Assembly: GCF_030817075.1 (NCBI RefSeq)
Contig: NZ_JAUSYU010000001.1
Span: 3,224,001-3,288,000, forward strand
Length of the DNA stretch: 64,000 nt
Direction of reading: 5' to 3'
Origin: Arthrobacter sp. V1I9
GTDB taxonomy: Bacteria; Actinomycetota; Actinomycetes; Actinomycetales; Micrococcaceae
Shown here in pieces: positions 1 to 8,946 of this stretch (positions within the stretch are counted from its first letter, which is position 1; each line of letters opens with the position of its first letter). Both the position numbers and the translations under genes were made by a program. The notes below the pieces were generated by a model that made no database searches, had not been told where the DNA came from, and saw nothing but the letters and a program-made list of their open reading frames with translations.

Positions 1-1204
1 ACCCATCGCCGTCGCGGTCCCCGTACAGCTCGATCCAGTCCAGCGCCCGGTCCACGTGAGGAAGCAGTGGTTGGATGATGTCCCGTGAAAGTCCCCACCG
101 GCTGAGCTCGCCAACAAGGGCGGCGAACAGCGGTGTGGCGTCCGCTGTTCCGTAGTATGCAGTGCCGCCCAGGGCGAGGCCGGCTGTGACGCCGAACCGC
201 ACTTCATGCGGAATCCGCCCGGGTTCCTCCTCCGAGTCCACGTCCACTTTCGACCCCTGGAGTCCCGCCAGTGTCTGCAGCGTACCGGCGGCCAGTTTGG
301 GGTCCACCAGGAGGCACATGTAGGAGGCCAGGATGGAGTCGCGGCCAAAAAGCGCCATGAACCAGGGTGCCCCGGCAGCCACGGCAGCCCGCTCCGGGTG
401 GTGCTCGTCAAAGATCCGCAGGGAGCCCAGGTCGCTTTCGCTGCGGTTCAGGACTGCCTGCAGGTTGCTGTCCGCAACGGTGATCCGGGGCACATTCTGC
501 TCCCAGTGGCGGTGCCGGAGGGCCCCTTCCCGGTGGTGCGGAAGCCCGCCCTCTTTGAAGGGTTCGTCGGGGGACTGCCCGTTGATGAGCGGCACCACAA
601 TGACGCTGGTTGCCCATTTGCCGCGGGCCGGGACGGTAGCCCGGAAGCGAAGCCCGTCCGTGGTCACCACGGCGCCCCGGGCATGGATGGCGGTTCCGCG
701 CTGCTGCCCGTTGTGGGCGCTTTCGATCACAAGCTGGCCGTCGCGGACGCTGCGGACGGCTTCTGCCCTGCGGGACGTCCGTCCGCCCTTAACGTCGAAC
801 AGGTCGGCCTGGTCGGCGTCCACCAGCAGCTCGATGTCGCAGTCCACAGGTTCCGCGGAGTAATTTTCAAGCGTGATGTCGTCCTGCAGTCCCGGGCCGA
901 TGTGGCGAACCTGGCGGACTACCAGGGGGCTGTCGAACCTGCCGTCCGGCCACTTGGCCCGGCCCACAAAGGTGGCCTCGAAGGGCCGGGGCCGCTGGGC
1001 CACCAGCGGCTCACGCAGGGAACCGTTGACCCGGAGCACCCAATGGGAAATGATGCGGGTGTCCTGAAAGAACGCACCGTTAGTGCCACCGTCGGAACTG
1101 ATGTCCCCGCCGCCGGATGAGATGCAGAATGAGGATCCTTCCACCACCGTGACCGAACCCGACTCGGATGCGGCTGCCTCTGTATCGGCGTTCCATGCGG
1201 TCAC
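1..1204 (-). CDS. Amylo-alpha-1,6-glucosidase (glycogen debranching-type), N-terminal part, runs off the window
   Basis: The frame is open from a GTG at 1204 to the window edge, giving about 401 codons of an incomplete protein. The start is set by GAGGAGGGAG a few bases upstream. The translation begins TAWNADTEAAASE and has the beta-rich N-terminal domain of bacterial debranching enzymes (GISSDGG-type opening, a FFQDTRIISHW segment), followed by the beginning of the (alpha/alpha)6 catalytic part with APWFMALFGRDSI. Such enzymes hydrolyse alpha-1,6 branches of glycogen-like or other alpha-glucans in the cytoplasm. The catalytic C-terminus and stop lie outside the window, so catalytic residues cannot all be checked. 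The GT4 gene follows upstream in the same orientation, 61 bp away, suggesting a carbohydrate locus. Confidence 0.85.
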   Translation of the reverse strand, partial: MTAWNADTEAAASESGSVTVVEGSSFCISSGGGDISSDGGTNGAFFQDTRIISHWVLRVNGSLREPLVAQRPRPFEATFVGRAKWPDGRFDSPLVVRQVRHIGPGLQDDITLENYSAEPVDCDIELLVDADQADLFDVKGGRTSRRAEAVRSVRDGQLVIESAHNGQQRGTAIHARGAVVTTDGLRFRATVPARGKWATSVIVVPLINGQSPDEPFKEGGLPHHREGALRHRHWEQNVPRITVADSNLQAVLNRSESDLGSLRIFDEHHPERAAVAAGAPWFMALFGRDSILASYMCLLVDPKLAAGTLQTLAGLQGSKVDVDSEEEPGRIPHEVRFGVTAGLALGGTAYYGTADATPLFAALVGELSRWGLSRDIIQPLLPHVDRALDWIELYGDRDGDG

Positions 1205-1265
1205 GAACAACTCCCTCCTCAGCGGGCTGCTGCTGCCGCGGATTCGGAAGCAGGCTTAAACACCC

Positions 1266-2327
1266 TTACTGATTCTGGTGCACTCTGACAGGATGCGGAA
1301 CCCCTCCGCGTACAGCCCCGTCGAGCAGTTTGCTGTACAGGCTAAGGTGCTCGTTCACCATCCGTTCCTCGCTGAACCGCTCCTCCACTGCCCGTCGGCA
1401 CGCTGCGCGGCTGATGCCGTCTGCCATCCCCACGAAGCCGGCCAACTGCCCGATGTCCCCCAGGTATCCGGTCCGTCCATGCTCAACTATCTCGGGAGCC
1501 GAACCAGCAGGGGTCCCGATCACCGGGGTGCCGGTGGCCAGTGCCTCGATCATGACCAACCCGAAGGGCTCCGGCCACTGGATAGGGTTCAGGAACGCCA
1601 CCGCTTCCCCCATCAGCCGGTACTTGCTGGCATCATCCACTTCGTCCAGGACGTCGTCGTCCGGCCCCAGCATCGGTTGAACCACCTCCTGGAAGAAGCA
1701 GACCTCATCCGGCTGGCGCATCTTCGTCGCTATCCGCAAGGGCATGCCCGCCTGATGGGCAATCATGACGGCCTCCAGCAGCCCCTTGTCCGGGCAGGCC
1801 CTCCCCACAAAGCACAGGTAGCCCCCGCTGCCCGATCCCACGGGGACCGAGGAGACGTCCATCCCGTGGTGGATCACCTGGGTGATTGGAACGTCCGGCG
1901 CGTGGGAGCCTTGGTTGCGGGAAATGGCGATGACTGCTGCGTTGCGCGCAATGGCTCTGTAGATATCGGCCGCTTCAGGGTCCAGCCGGCAGTGGATGGT
2001 GGTCACCACCGGTATCCGCTTCGGCCGGTTCAGATACAGGGGGCCGGCCAGCGTGTGGTCGTGAATGATGTCCGCACTTGCCAGGCCCTCGTAGGCCCGT
2101 GCCACGTGGCTGAGTTCGGAGAGTGTCAGGTTCAGGCCGTCCGGAACCGAGCCCCGCATGCCCGGAACCCTCGGCACCGGGCACGTGCTGTCCGTCGGCG
2201 CCGCCAGGAGTACGTCATGCCCCGCGGCCGCGAAACCGCGGGCCAGGCTGTCCACCACCCTTTCGGTGCCACCGTAAGTCACCGGTGGAATGGGAATCCA
2301 CGGTCCCGCAATCAGTCCTATCCGCAT
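1266..2327 (-). CDS. Glycosyltransferase family 4 protein
   Basis: A 353-residue protein with two Rossmann-like halves typical of GT-B fold GT4 enzymes. The N-terminus MRIGLIAGPWIPIPP is followed by GGTERVVDSLARGF, the donor half has FVGRACPDKGL, and the EX7E-type motif lies in EPFGLVMIEALATGTPVIG near residue 270. It should transfer a sugar from an activated donor onto a glycan or small acceptor in the cytoplasm; the sequence does not reveal the substrate. The start at 2327 is chosen because CTTGGAGG lies 7-8 bases upstream; an upstream ATG at 2450 would add 41 residues without family resemblance. It is transcribed toward the debranching-type gene and probably shares an operon with it. Confidence 0.85.
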   Translation of the reverse strand: MRIGLIAGPWIPIPPVTYGGTERVVDSLARGFAAAGHDVLLAAPTDSTCPVPRVPGMRGSVPDGLNLTLSELSHVARAYEGLASADIIHDHTLAGPLYLNRPKRIPVVTTIHCRLDPEAADIYRAIARNAAVIAISRNQGSHAPDVPITQVIHHGMDVSSVPVGSGSGGYLCFVGRACPDKGLLEAVMIAHQAGMPLRIATKMRQPDEVCFFQEVVQPMLGPDDDVLDEVDDASKYRLMGEAVAFLNPIQWPEPFGLVMIEALATGTPVIGTPAGSAPEIVEHGRTGYLGDIGQLAGFVGMADGISRAACRRAVEERFSEERMVNEHLSLYSKLLDGAVRGGVPHPVRVHQNQ

Positions 2328-2551
2328 CCCTGGCCTCCAAGGAGAATGACAGGCCGGGCTCCCAGCTGGCCGGGCAGTTCCATCCCCGCAACCTGCTCCG
2401 GTCCGCGGTTGTGTGAGGAGTGTGTGGCCGGCCCCTGCTTGGACCGACATTCCGACTATTGCGCAGGATCAACCACACGGCAAGCCCTACTGTGGGGTAT
2501 CTAACAAAGGCCTGCAGGAATGCCTCCTGAGGTCCCGGGGTTGCCCACAGC

Positions 2552-3250
2552 ATGAAGATTGAAATCTGGTCCGACGTTGCCTGCCCGTGGTGCTACATCG
2601 GCAAGCGCCGCTTCGAAACAGCACTGGCCAACTTCGAGCACCGCGATTCGGTGGAGGTCAAGTGGCGCAGCTACCAACTGGACCCCACCCTGCCCGAGCA
2701 CTATGACGGGACCGAGCTGGAGTACCTGAGCACCCGAAAGGGCCTGGCCCCACAGCAGGTGTCGCAAATGTTCGAGCACGTCAAGCAGCAGGCCAAGGGC
2801 GAGGGCCTGGACTACCGGTTCGATTCCGTGGTTGTGGCGAACAGCTTCACGGCGCACCGCCTGATCCATCTTGCAGCCGCCCACGGCAAGCAGGACGAAG
2901 CCAAGGAGCGCCTGCTCAGCGACCATTTCGAGCACGGCAAGGACATCGGCAGCCGCGCGTACCTGACCTCGCTCGCCCTGGATCTGGGCATCGGCGCAGC
3001 TGAGGTGGAGGAACTCTTTACCACGGACAGGTACGCCGACGACGTCCGTTCGGATTTCGAGGAGGCCCGGGCCCTGGGCATTAGCGGGGTGCCCTTCTTC
3101 GTCATTGACCGCAAGTTCGGGCTCTCCGGCGCCCAGCCCGCCGGGACGTTCACCGCCGCGCTCACCCAGGCCTGGCAGGACGCCAACCCGCTGGTGCTGG
3201 TCAACTCCACCGACGGCGAGGCCTGCGGCCCGGACGGCTGCTCCATCTAA
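2552..3250 (+). CDS. DsbA-family oxidoreductase, FrnE-like
   Basis: A 232-residue protein beginning MKIEIWSDVACPWCYIGKRR, with the redox-active CPWC at residues 11-14 and the cis-proline region GISGVPFF near residue 180, the two hallmarks of the FrnE/2-hydroxychromene-carboxylate isomerase branch of thioredoxin-fold proteins. No signal peptide is present, so it acts in the cytoplasm, probably as a thiol-disulfide oxidoreductase or isomerase; the substrate is unknown. The C-terminus ends ACGPDGCSI, adding a second cysteine pair as seen in several actinobacterial members. The gene stands alone, divergent from the GT4 gene, and ends 49 bp before the TetR gene, whose operator lies in that gap. 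Confidence 0.88.
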   Translation: MKIEIWSDVACPWCYIGKRRFETALANFEHRDSVEVKWRSYQLDPTLPEHYDGTELEYLSTRKGLAPQQVSQMFEHVKQQAKGEGLDYRFDSVVVANSFTAHRLIHLAAAHGKQDEAKERLLSDHFEHGKDIGSRAYLTSLALDLGIGAAEVEELFTTDRYADDVRSDFEEARALGISGVPFFVIDRKFGLSGAQPAGTFTAALTQAWQDANPLVLVNSTDGEACGPDGCSI

Positions 3251-3275
3251 CGCTTCCGCCTGGCAACGGTTTGGT

Positions 3276-3296
3276 GACACTTGGCGGTAAAGTGTC
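3276..3296 (+). promoter_or_regulatory. TetR autoregulatory operator overlapping a leaderless -10 box
   Basis: A perfect inverted repeat, GACACTT-N7-AAGTGTC, lies immediately before the TetR-family start codon. A -10-like TAAAGT at 3288-3293 overlaps the right arm, and only six bases separate it from the ATG at 3300, so transcription would start at or next to the ATG. Binding of the regulator to this dyad would block its own promoter. The dyad and spacing are read directly; assignment to this regulator is inferred from position. Confidence 0.7.
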
Positions 3297-3299
3297 TAC

Positions 3300-3950
3300 A
3301 TGCCCAGGATTTCAGCGGCCAGCAACGCCGAGCAGCGCGCGGAAACGCAGCGCCGCATCCTTACTGCCTTCGGCGAGCTCCTTTTTTCCCACGGCCTTCC
3401 CGGGCTGACCATGACTGACGTGGCCCGCCATGCCGGGGTGGGCCGGACGGCCGTCTACAACTATTACGCGGACATCGAAGAGCTGCTTATCTCCTATGCC
3501 CTGGAGGAGACCGAAAAATTCCTGACCGAGCTCCGGGAGGCTCTCGGGCGCCTGGACAACCCGGTGGAGCGGCTGGCCCTGTACGTCCGCGCCCAGGTGG
3601 TGGACCTCAGCCGCCGCCACCTGCCGCCGGGACCGGCCATGGGAGCCGTGCTGTCGCCGTCGTCCTTCGCCAAGCTCGCCGACCACGTGGGCGAGCTGAG
3701 CGTCCTGCTGCAAGGCATCCTGCGCGACGGGATGGAGCAGGGCTACCTCCCGGTGGCCGACATCGGCCAGCAGGCGCAGCTGATCCTTGGCACGCTGTCC
3801 TCCAGCGCGGCCAGGGGCAGCGACGAGCCCGCGGAGCTGGAAGCCAGGGTGGCCAGGACAGTGCGCTTTATCCAGCTGGGCGCGGGAGCGAGGTTCGACG
3901 ACGCCGGCGGCCCGGTCCGCGTTGCGCCCCTTCCTGCCGTGGCCGGCTGA
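3300..3950 (+). CDS. TetR/AcrR family transcriptional regulator
   Basis: A 216-residue protein. Residues about 12-60 form the TetR DNA-binding domain (QRRILTAFGELLFSHGLPGLTMTDVARHAGVGRTAVYNYYADIEELL in overlapping segments), with the recognition helix around VGRTAVYNYY. The remainder is a helical ligand-binding/dimerisation region ending in a short polar tail. The likely ligand is not evident. The start is an ATG six bases after a TAAAGT box, so the mRNA is probably leaderless, and the gene most likely represses itself through the 21-bp dyad at 3276-3296. No transporter or enzyme gene is co-transcribed immediately downstream; the next gene is convergent. The upstream FrnE-like gene on the same strand is a possible additional target. 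Confidence 0.85.
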   Translation: MPRISAASNAEQRAETQRRILTAFGELLFSHGLPGLTMTDVARHAGVGRTAVYNYYADIEELLISYALEETEKFLTELREALGRLDNPVERLALYVRAQVVDLSRRHLPPGPAMGAVLSPSSFAKLADHVGELSVLLQGILRDGMEQGYLPVADIGQQAQLILGTLSSSAARGSDEPAELEARVARTVRFIQLGAGARFDDAGGPVRVAPLPAVAG

Positions 3951-4023
3951 GCTGCCCCATCACTTTTGGCCCTTGTTGAGCCGTTTGAAAACCTGGCCTG
4001 GTGGCGCACCTGCAGGGCCGGTC

Positions 4024-4698
4024 TCAGGAAGCGGGCGCCGCGGACGGGACCACCGGCCGCTTGTCGTCGTCGGCGATCCGGCGGCTTTCACGCGGGCAGC
4101 TGAGGGTCCCCGGAGTCTGGTCAACGAGCTCCGGCGGGGCGAGAGCACTATAGTCCTGGGCGAGGATCACATCCACGCTGCCGTCTGCCCTCCCGTCCTG
4201 GAAGTAGTCCGACCCGGGCAGGTTCCGCTGGACAGTGAATGCCGCGGACTGGCCCGCTGCTCCGGACACCACCGCGGCAACCCCCCGGTAGCTGGCGTCG
4301 ACATTGGAGACCGACCCCACCACGAACTTCCGGGCCAGGAACTCGTCCGCAACCGACCGCGCCAACCCCGGCCTGCTCGTGGAGTTGTAGACGTTGAGGT
4401 TGATCTTTTCGTGGGGCGTGTAGTCGAAGGTGGCCGCAGGGCAGCTGGAAACCGTCTCCTCCGCGGGCGCGGCGGCAGGAATCTTCAGGCGTCCGTTGAT
4501 GATGGCCAGCGCGGTGATAATGGCGGCAGCGATCAGTCCGATGAGGACCACCAGCACCACCGCATGCAGCACACTGCGGCGCACCCGCGAGGTATCGTCG
4601 GCGTCGCGCTCCGCTTCAAAGGTGGCCCGCAACTCAGGGCCGGTAACAACGCGATGGCCGTGGAGGACGCTTGGGTCCTGCTGCTTCTTCCTAGCCAT
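4024..4698 (-). CDS. LytR C-terminal domain membrane protein
   Basis: A 224-residue protein with a short cytoplasmic N-terminus, one membrane segment at about residues 43-67 (VLHAVVLVVLIGLIAAAIIT), and an extracytoplasmic C-terminal domain of the LytR_C type containing INLNVYNSTSRPGLA and ILAQDYSAL. Stand-alone LytR_C proteins are found in the envelope of actinobacteria; the domain also occurs behind LytR-CpsA-Psr ligase domains, which are absent here. The function is unknown but an envelope role is likely. The ATG at 4698 overlaps the end of the upstream 100-codon gene by 8 bases, so the two are translationally coupled. The upstream extension of the frame to 4845 lies inside that neighbour and is not used. 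Confidence 0.82.
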   Translation of the reverse strand: MARKKQQDPSVLHGHRVVTGPELRATFEAERDADDTSRVRRSVLHAVVLVVLIGLIAAAIITALAIINGRLKIPAAAPAEETVSSCPAATFDYTPHEKINLNVYNSTSRPGLARSVADEFLARKFVVGSVSNVDASYRGVAAVVSGAAGQSAAFTVQRNLPGSDYFQDGRADGSVDVILAQDYSALAPPELVDQTPGTLSCPRESRRIADDDKRPVVPSAAPAS

Positions 4699-4993
4699 CG
4701 ATGACCAGCACGCGGGCGTGGATCGCCGTGCGCTGGTGCAGGGCGGTCCGGACGGCGCGGTGCAGGCCGTCCTCAAGGTAAAGGGTTCCCTGATACTGCA
4801 CCACGTGCGGGAAAAGGTCGCCGAAGAAGGTGGAATCCTCGGCAAGGAGAGCCTCCAGGTCCAGGGTGCGCTTGGTGGTCACCAGCTCGTCCAGCCTGAC
4901 CGGGCGCGGGGGCAGCGCAGCCCATTCCTTGGGAGTGTTGTAACCATGGTCAGGGTAAGGGCGGCCCTCGCCCACAGCTTTGAATATCACCAT
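4691..4993 (-). CDS. Conserved small actinobacterial protein (100 aa) upstream of the LytR_C gene
   Basis: A soluble protein of about 100 residues starting MVIFKAVGEGRPYPDHGY, with a conserved WAALPPRPVRLDELVTTK block and the C-terminus HARVLVIDG. I recognise this as a protein routinely found before LytR_C genes in Arthrobacter relatives; some annotations label it VapB-like antitoxin, but no toxin gene is present and I cannot support that role. A TAGGGT -10 box at 4997-5002 lies only three bases before the ATG and six before the next codon, GTG at 4990, so the true leaderless start may be the GTG. Its end overlaps the LytR_C gene start, indicating an operon. Confidence 0.75.
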   Translation of the reverse strand: MVIFKAVGEGRPYPDHGYNTPKEWAALPPRPVRLDELVTTKRTLDLEALLAEDSTFFGDLFPHVVQYQGTLYLEDGLHRAVRTALHQRTAIHARVLVIDG

Positions 4994-5137
4994 GCCACCC
5001 TAGGCACCCAAAGGTCCCAGCGAAAGTAGCAGGCACGCGGTCAGGCAGGTTGTAGCCAAACAGTGACCATCCGTCACCTGCGGTGATCTTCGCCGCCTGG
5101 CGCCCGGAGTTCGCAGTGCTGCTGACAGAATGGTGCC

Positions 5138-6067
5138 ATGACAGCATCCGAGTTCCTCGCCACCTCCACGTCCGGCGGACACCAGCCGGCCACGCCTCCC
5201 CTCGCGCTGCTGCTGGATGTAGACGGGCCGGTGGCGAGCCCCGTTACGCGGGACGTTAAACACGAGATCATCTCTGATCTCGTGGCGCTGGCCGCTGCCG
5301 GCATTCCTGTCATCTTCAACACCGGCCGCTCCGATGCCTTCATCCGGGAGCAGGTCATGGAACCGATGATTGCTGCCGGCATCCCGGCCGGCACCATCAT
5401 CCACGCCGTCTGCGAAAAGGGGGCCGTCTGGTTCAGCTACACCGCTGCCGGTCCCGGCCCCATCCATGTGGACCGGGAACTCGCGGTGCCCGCAGCCTAT
5501 GGTGACGATGTCCGGCGGATGGTGGCCGAGGACTACTCGGCGCACATGTTCTTCGATGAGACCAAGCGGGCCATGGTGTCCGTGGAACAGCACATCGAGG
5601 TGCCCAGCGCCGAATACCTCGCCGAGCAGAAACTCTTTGACGCCGATGCCATGGACCTCATGGCCCGCCACGGGCTGGGCGTGGTCCGGCTGGACCACCA
5701 CGCCCCGAATTCCGACGACGAAGTGGACTACCGGGTGGATCCCACCATCATTTCCACGGACATTGAGTCGGTGCGGCTGGGCAAGGACCTGGGCGCCAGC
5801 AGGGCAGTGGAACTGCTCGCTGCCCAGGGCATCACGCCGCAGGACTGGCGGACGGTGGGCGATTCCCGCACGGATTACGCCATGGCTGACTGGCTCCACC
5901 ACAACGACCACGCGGTAAAGCATGTGGATGTCCGCCCTGCGGATGGAGTTCCAGACAGGCCGTACCCTGTCCTGACCGCAGAGGACCTGGGGCTCGAGTC
6001 CTCCGTCATCCACGACGACGCGGGCGGCGCCTTCCTGCGCAGCTGGCGTGAGGCGCTGGGCGCCTAA
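5138..6067 (+). CDS. HAD-superfamily hydrolase
   Basis: A 309-residue HAD phosphatase. Motif I is LLLDVDGPV (Asp27 and Asp29); FNTGRSD near residue 68 is motif II; the lysine of KDLGASRAVELL near residue 227 is motif III; and VGDSRTDYAMADW near residue 247 is motif IV. The arrangement with a cap inserted between motifs II and III matches C2-capped HADs such as sugar-phosphate phosphatases and phosphomannomutase-like enzymes; the exact substrate is not evident. The start is ATG preceded by CAGAAT and six bases, suggesting leaderless initiation. It is monocistronic or loosely linked to the Stealth gene that follows 60 bp downstream. Confidence 0.85.
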   Translation: MTASEFLATSTSGGHQPATPPLALLLDVDGPVASPVTRDVKHEIISDLVALAAAGIPVIFNTGRSDAFIREQVMEPMIAAGIPAGTIIHAVCEKGAVWFSYTAAGPGPIHVDRELAVPAAYGDDVRRMVAEDYSAHMFFDETKRAMVSVEQHIEVPSAEYLAEQKLFDADAMDLMARHGLGVVRLDHHAPNSDDEVDYRVDPTIISTDIESVRLGKDLGASRAVELLAAQGITPQDWRTVGDSRTDYAMADWLHHNDHAVKHVDVRPADGVPDRPYPVLTAEDLGLESSVIHDDAGGAFLRSWREALGA

Positions 6068-6127
6068 CCCCGTTCCCTACCCCGCGGAGCCCTGCCCGAA
6101 ACCTGCTGTTTCCACCGCGCGGCTATC

Positions 6128-7765
6128 ATGCAGGTAAAGATGCTTACTTTAACTAGCACGGAGACGACAATTACAGAAGCACCGGTACAGGACGAGGTCT
6201 ACTACGGCAGCCAGGCGTCCGTAGAGGAACAATTTCACGCAGAGGTCACGTCTGCGGCGGCGGAGCAGCGCCTTCGGCACCGCCCGGACGTCATCAGGCA
6301 CAAGGGCCGCTATGCCCTGATCAACTACAACAGGACCCCCTACCAGGCCATGGTGGAGGACCTGCTGTTCCTGCGCAATGTCCTGGCGGACGCCGGCCTC
6401 CAATACCTGCTGGTCCGCGGCAACAACGACCGGCCGGTCATCGCCCTGGACTGGAAGGACCGCAAAAAGCTCCGTGCTGCCCTGGTGGAGGCGTGCCGGG
6501 ACGAACCGGTCTACTCCATGACGGTGGATGCCAAGAAGAAGACCTCCGTGCTGGTGGCGGACGGCGAGCTGTCCTCCAACCGCCAGGCACGGATCTTCCG
6601 CCTGTACCGCCCCCGTGTCGAGCCCGTGGGCGGCTTCGAATTCGGGGCCTCAGCCGGAGTACAGATCGAGCTGTGGTCCTTTGAAGGGGAGCAGCTGATC
6701 CTTCCGATCGAGAACTCCCTGACGCGCCGGACCATGCTGCGGCAGGACGCCGTACGGGGCACTGTGGAACGGTACGGCCACACCTGGCCCACCATCGAGA
6801 ACATGTTCGCGGACCACGCGAGCGACATCAGCTTCGATGTAGACCTGGTGTTCTCCTGGGTGGACGGTAGCTCCCCTGAGTACATTGCGGCCCGGCGCGC
6901 CCAGCAGAAGGATGTGGTCCTGGGCGAAGGCGACGACCATGAAGCCCGCTTCCGCCAGATCAACGAACTCAAATACGCACTTCGGTCCGTCTACCTTTTC
7001 GCGCCGTGGATCCGCCGGATCTTCATCGCCACGGACTCCCCCGCTCCGGACTGGCTGGCGGACCACCCCGCGGTCACCATTGTCCGCAGCGAAGAGTTCT
7101 TCTCCGATCCTTCCGTGCTGCCCACCCACAACTCGCAGGCGGTGGAGTGCCAGCTGCACAACATCGACGGCCTGTCCGAGCACTTCCTGTATTCGAACGA
7201 TGACATGTTCTTCGGCCGCCCGGTCAGTCCGGACCTGTTCTTTACCCCCGGCGGCATCACCAAGTTCATCGAGGCGGAAACCCGGATCGGCCTGGGCGAG
7301 AACGCGGCGGAACGCAGCGGCTTCGAAAATGCTGCCCGCGTCAACCGGAAGCTGCTGTGGAACCGGTTCGGGCGGATCACCACGCGCCACCTTGAGCACA
7401 CCGCCGCGCCCCTGCGCCGCAGTGTGGTGGCGAAGATGGAGCGCGAGTTCCCGGAAGAGTTCCGCAAGACCGCAGCCAGCCGGTTCCGTGCAGCGGACAA
7501 CATCTCCGTCACCAACTCGTTTTACCATTACTACGCACTGCTCACGGGCCGCGCGGTCACCCAGACAGCCGCCAAGGTCCGCTACGTGGACACCACCATG
7601 CGGGCCGGGCTGAACTATCTGCCCAAGCTGCTGTCCAAGCGGAACATGGACTTCTTCTGCCTGAACGACGGCAGTTTCCCGGAGGTGCACGCCGACGAGC
7701 GCGCCGAACTGGTCACGGACTTCCTGGAAAAGTACTTCCCCATCAAGGCGCCCTGGGAAAAGTAA
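6128..7765 (+). CDS. Stealth-family protein, hexose-1-phosphoryltransferase type
   Basis: A 545-residue protein with all four Stealth conserved regions in order: CR1 DVDLVFSWVDGSSPEY at about residues 236-252; CR2 from RFRQINELKYALRSVYLF through HFLYSNDDMFFGRPV at about 275-365; CR3 around RRSVVAKMEREFPEEFRKT at about 430-450; and CR4 FFCLNDGSFPEVHADERA near 508-525. Stealth proteins build phosphodiester-linked capsules or wall polysaccharides by moving a sugar-1-phosphate to an acceptor sugar. The 230-residue N-terminal extension is typical of actinobacterial members. The start is ambiguous: ATG at 6128 or, with AGG 7-8 bases upstream, ATG at 6140. No capsule export genes are adjacent, so the product may modify a teichoic-acid-like wall polymer. 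Confidence 0.9.
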   Translation: MQVKMLTLTSTETTITEAPVQDEVYYGSQASVEEQFHAEVTSAAAEQRLRHRPDVIRHKGRYALINYNRTPYQAMVEDLLFLRNVLADAGLQYLLVRGNNDRPVIALDWKDRKKLRAALVEACRDEPVYSMTVDAKKKTSVLVADGELSSNRQARIFRLYRPRVEPVGGFEFGASAGVQIELWSFEGEQLILPIENSLTRRTMLRQDAVRGTVERYGHTWPTIENMFADHASDISFDVDLVFSWVDGSSPEYIAARRAQQKDVVLGEGDDHEARFRQINELKYALRSVYLFAPWIRRIFIATDSPAPDWLADHPAVTIVRSEEFFSDPSVLPTHNSQAVECQLHNIDGLSEHFLYSNDDMFFGRPVSPDLFFTPGGITKFIEAETRIGLGENAAERSGFENAARVNRKLLWNRFGRITTRHLEHTAAPLRRSVVAKMEREFPEEFRKTAASRFRAADNISVTNSFYHYYALLTGRAVTQTAAKVRYVDTTMRAGLNYLPKLLSKRNMDFFCLNDGSFPEVHADERAELVTDFLEKYFPIKAPWEK

Positions 7766-7775
7766 GGCAGATGGA

Positions 7776-8705
7776 TCAGCGCCCGGAAGACAGTCCGGCC
7801 CGGGCGCTGCTCCGCTGTTTGGTGGTCTCCGGGATACGGATGCCTGCGGCCTCCAGCCGGCGGGCTGTCTCTTCCGGCGGCACGTACTCCCCCACCGTCG
7901 TCGAACTGCCCAGCGGGACCACCGAGTGCACGATGGTGTGCTCGTACACATGCACCAGGTTGAAGGACTGCCCGGCGTCGTGTCCGCGTGTGCCGCCCAC
8001 CGCCACGTTCAGGTCCTGCGTGTAGCAGCTGGCGGAGGCGACGGAGACGGGAACCCCGGCGAAGGTGGCTGTGGTGGAGTAGTGCAGATGACCGGCCAGG
8101 ATGGTCCGGACATCTGAATTGTGGACCGCCGCGGCGAGGGATGCCTGGTCCCGCAGCTCAACCAGGACCGAGAGGTCAAGGACGGATGGGACCGGCGGAT
8201 GGTGGAGCGCCAGGATGGTGCCGTCCGGCGCCGGTGTCTCCAGTTCCTGCGCCAGCCAGTCCAGCTGGGAGTCGCTGAGTTCGCCGTGGTGGTAGCCGGG
8301 CACGGAGGTGTCCAGGGTGATGACGCGCAACCCGTTGATGAAGTAGCTGTGGTCCACGGGGGCGTCATTGCCGGGCTGATCCAGCAGGCCCTTCCGGAAG
8401 TTGGCCCGGTTGTCGTGGTTTCCGATCGCCCAGATGACTTCCGCACCCAATTCCAAGCACGCCGGCTCGACGATGGCCCGCAGTTTCACATAGGCTTCCG
8501 GATCGCCCTTGTCTGCCAGGTCGCCGGTAAAAATGACAGCCTCTGGCCGCGCCCCGGACGCCTTTACCTCTTCGAACAGTTGGATGAGCCGAGCTTCGGA
8601 GTCAACCGCGCCGTACAGGGGGTCCGGACCGCCCACCAAGTGGGGATCGCTCAGGTGGAGTAGGAAGTGGCGTGGCCGGGGATGCTCGGCCTCGATGTGC
8701 TCCAT
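7776..8705 (-). CDS. Calcineurin-like phosphodiesterase, cyclic-AMP phosphodiesterase (CpdA/Icc) type
   Basis: A 309-residue metallophosphoesterase carrying the standard motifs: LSDPHLVGG near residue 18, [10 protein letters not shown] near 62, IGNHDNR near 93, ALHHPP near 168 and GHLHYS near 208. The order and spacing match class III cyclic nucleotide phosphodiesterases, cytoplasmic enzymes that use two metal ions. The family contains many related activities, so cAMP as substrate is an inference. The gene is convergent with the Stealth gene, ending 10 bp from it, and has a GAGGTAGCA ribosome-binding region before ATG 8705. The 240 bp upstream contain no gene. Confidence 0.83.
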   Translation of the reverse strand: MEHIEAEHPRPRHFLLHLSDPHLVGGPDPLYGAVDSEARLIQLFEEVKASGARPEAVIFTGDLADKGDPEAYVKLRAIVEPACLELGAEVIWAIGNHDNRANFRKGLLDQPGNDAPVDHSYFINGLRVITLDTSVPGYHHGELSDSQLDWLAQELETPAPDGTILALHHPPVPSVLDLSVLVELRDQASLAAAVHNSDVRTILAGHLHYSTTATFAGVPVSVASASCYTQDLNVAVGGTRGHDAGQSFNLVHVYEHTIVHSVVPLGSSTTVGEYVPPEETARRLEAAGIRIPETTKQRSSARAGLSSGR

Positions 8706-8946
8706 TGCTACCTCTGTGGTTGGGGGGAAACGGCGCTTCCCTTGTACCCTTCAGTAAGGTTTATCCAATCAGACATTCGGCAAACTTTGGGTAAATCGCC
8801 GAAGCCCGTGTGGAAAAAGATAAAAGAACTGCGCCTTCGCAGAATTAATTCGGGCAGCGCAGAGTTTCAGCCCAAGGCTGTTGTGGCGGTGCCGATGATC
8901 CCCGCCCACTTTCCCTTCAAACCTGCATGAGTTTGTCCCGGTTCCG
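8706..8946. other. Intergenic region without a recognisable gene
   Basis: This 241-bp stretch lies between the phosphodiesterase start and the M23 peptidase stop, both on the minus strand. It is noticeably more A+T-rich than its surroundings, especially 8755-8850, and must hold the phosphodiesterase promoter. I see no open frame with family resemblance, no clear hairpin terminator and no RNA motif. Confidence 0.5.

Noticed and set aside
206..1120. Long plus-strand frame of 304 codons opposite the debranching-type gene
   Set aside because: Its composition (His/Val/Gly-rich, no family features) is typical of antisense shadow in GC-rich DNA, and the minus strand encodes a recognisable enzyme.
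4691..4993. Toxin-antitoxin assignment (VapB-like) for the 100-codon gene
   Set aside because: No PIN-domain or other toxin gene is adjacent, and the constant partner is a LytR_C membrane protein.
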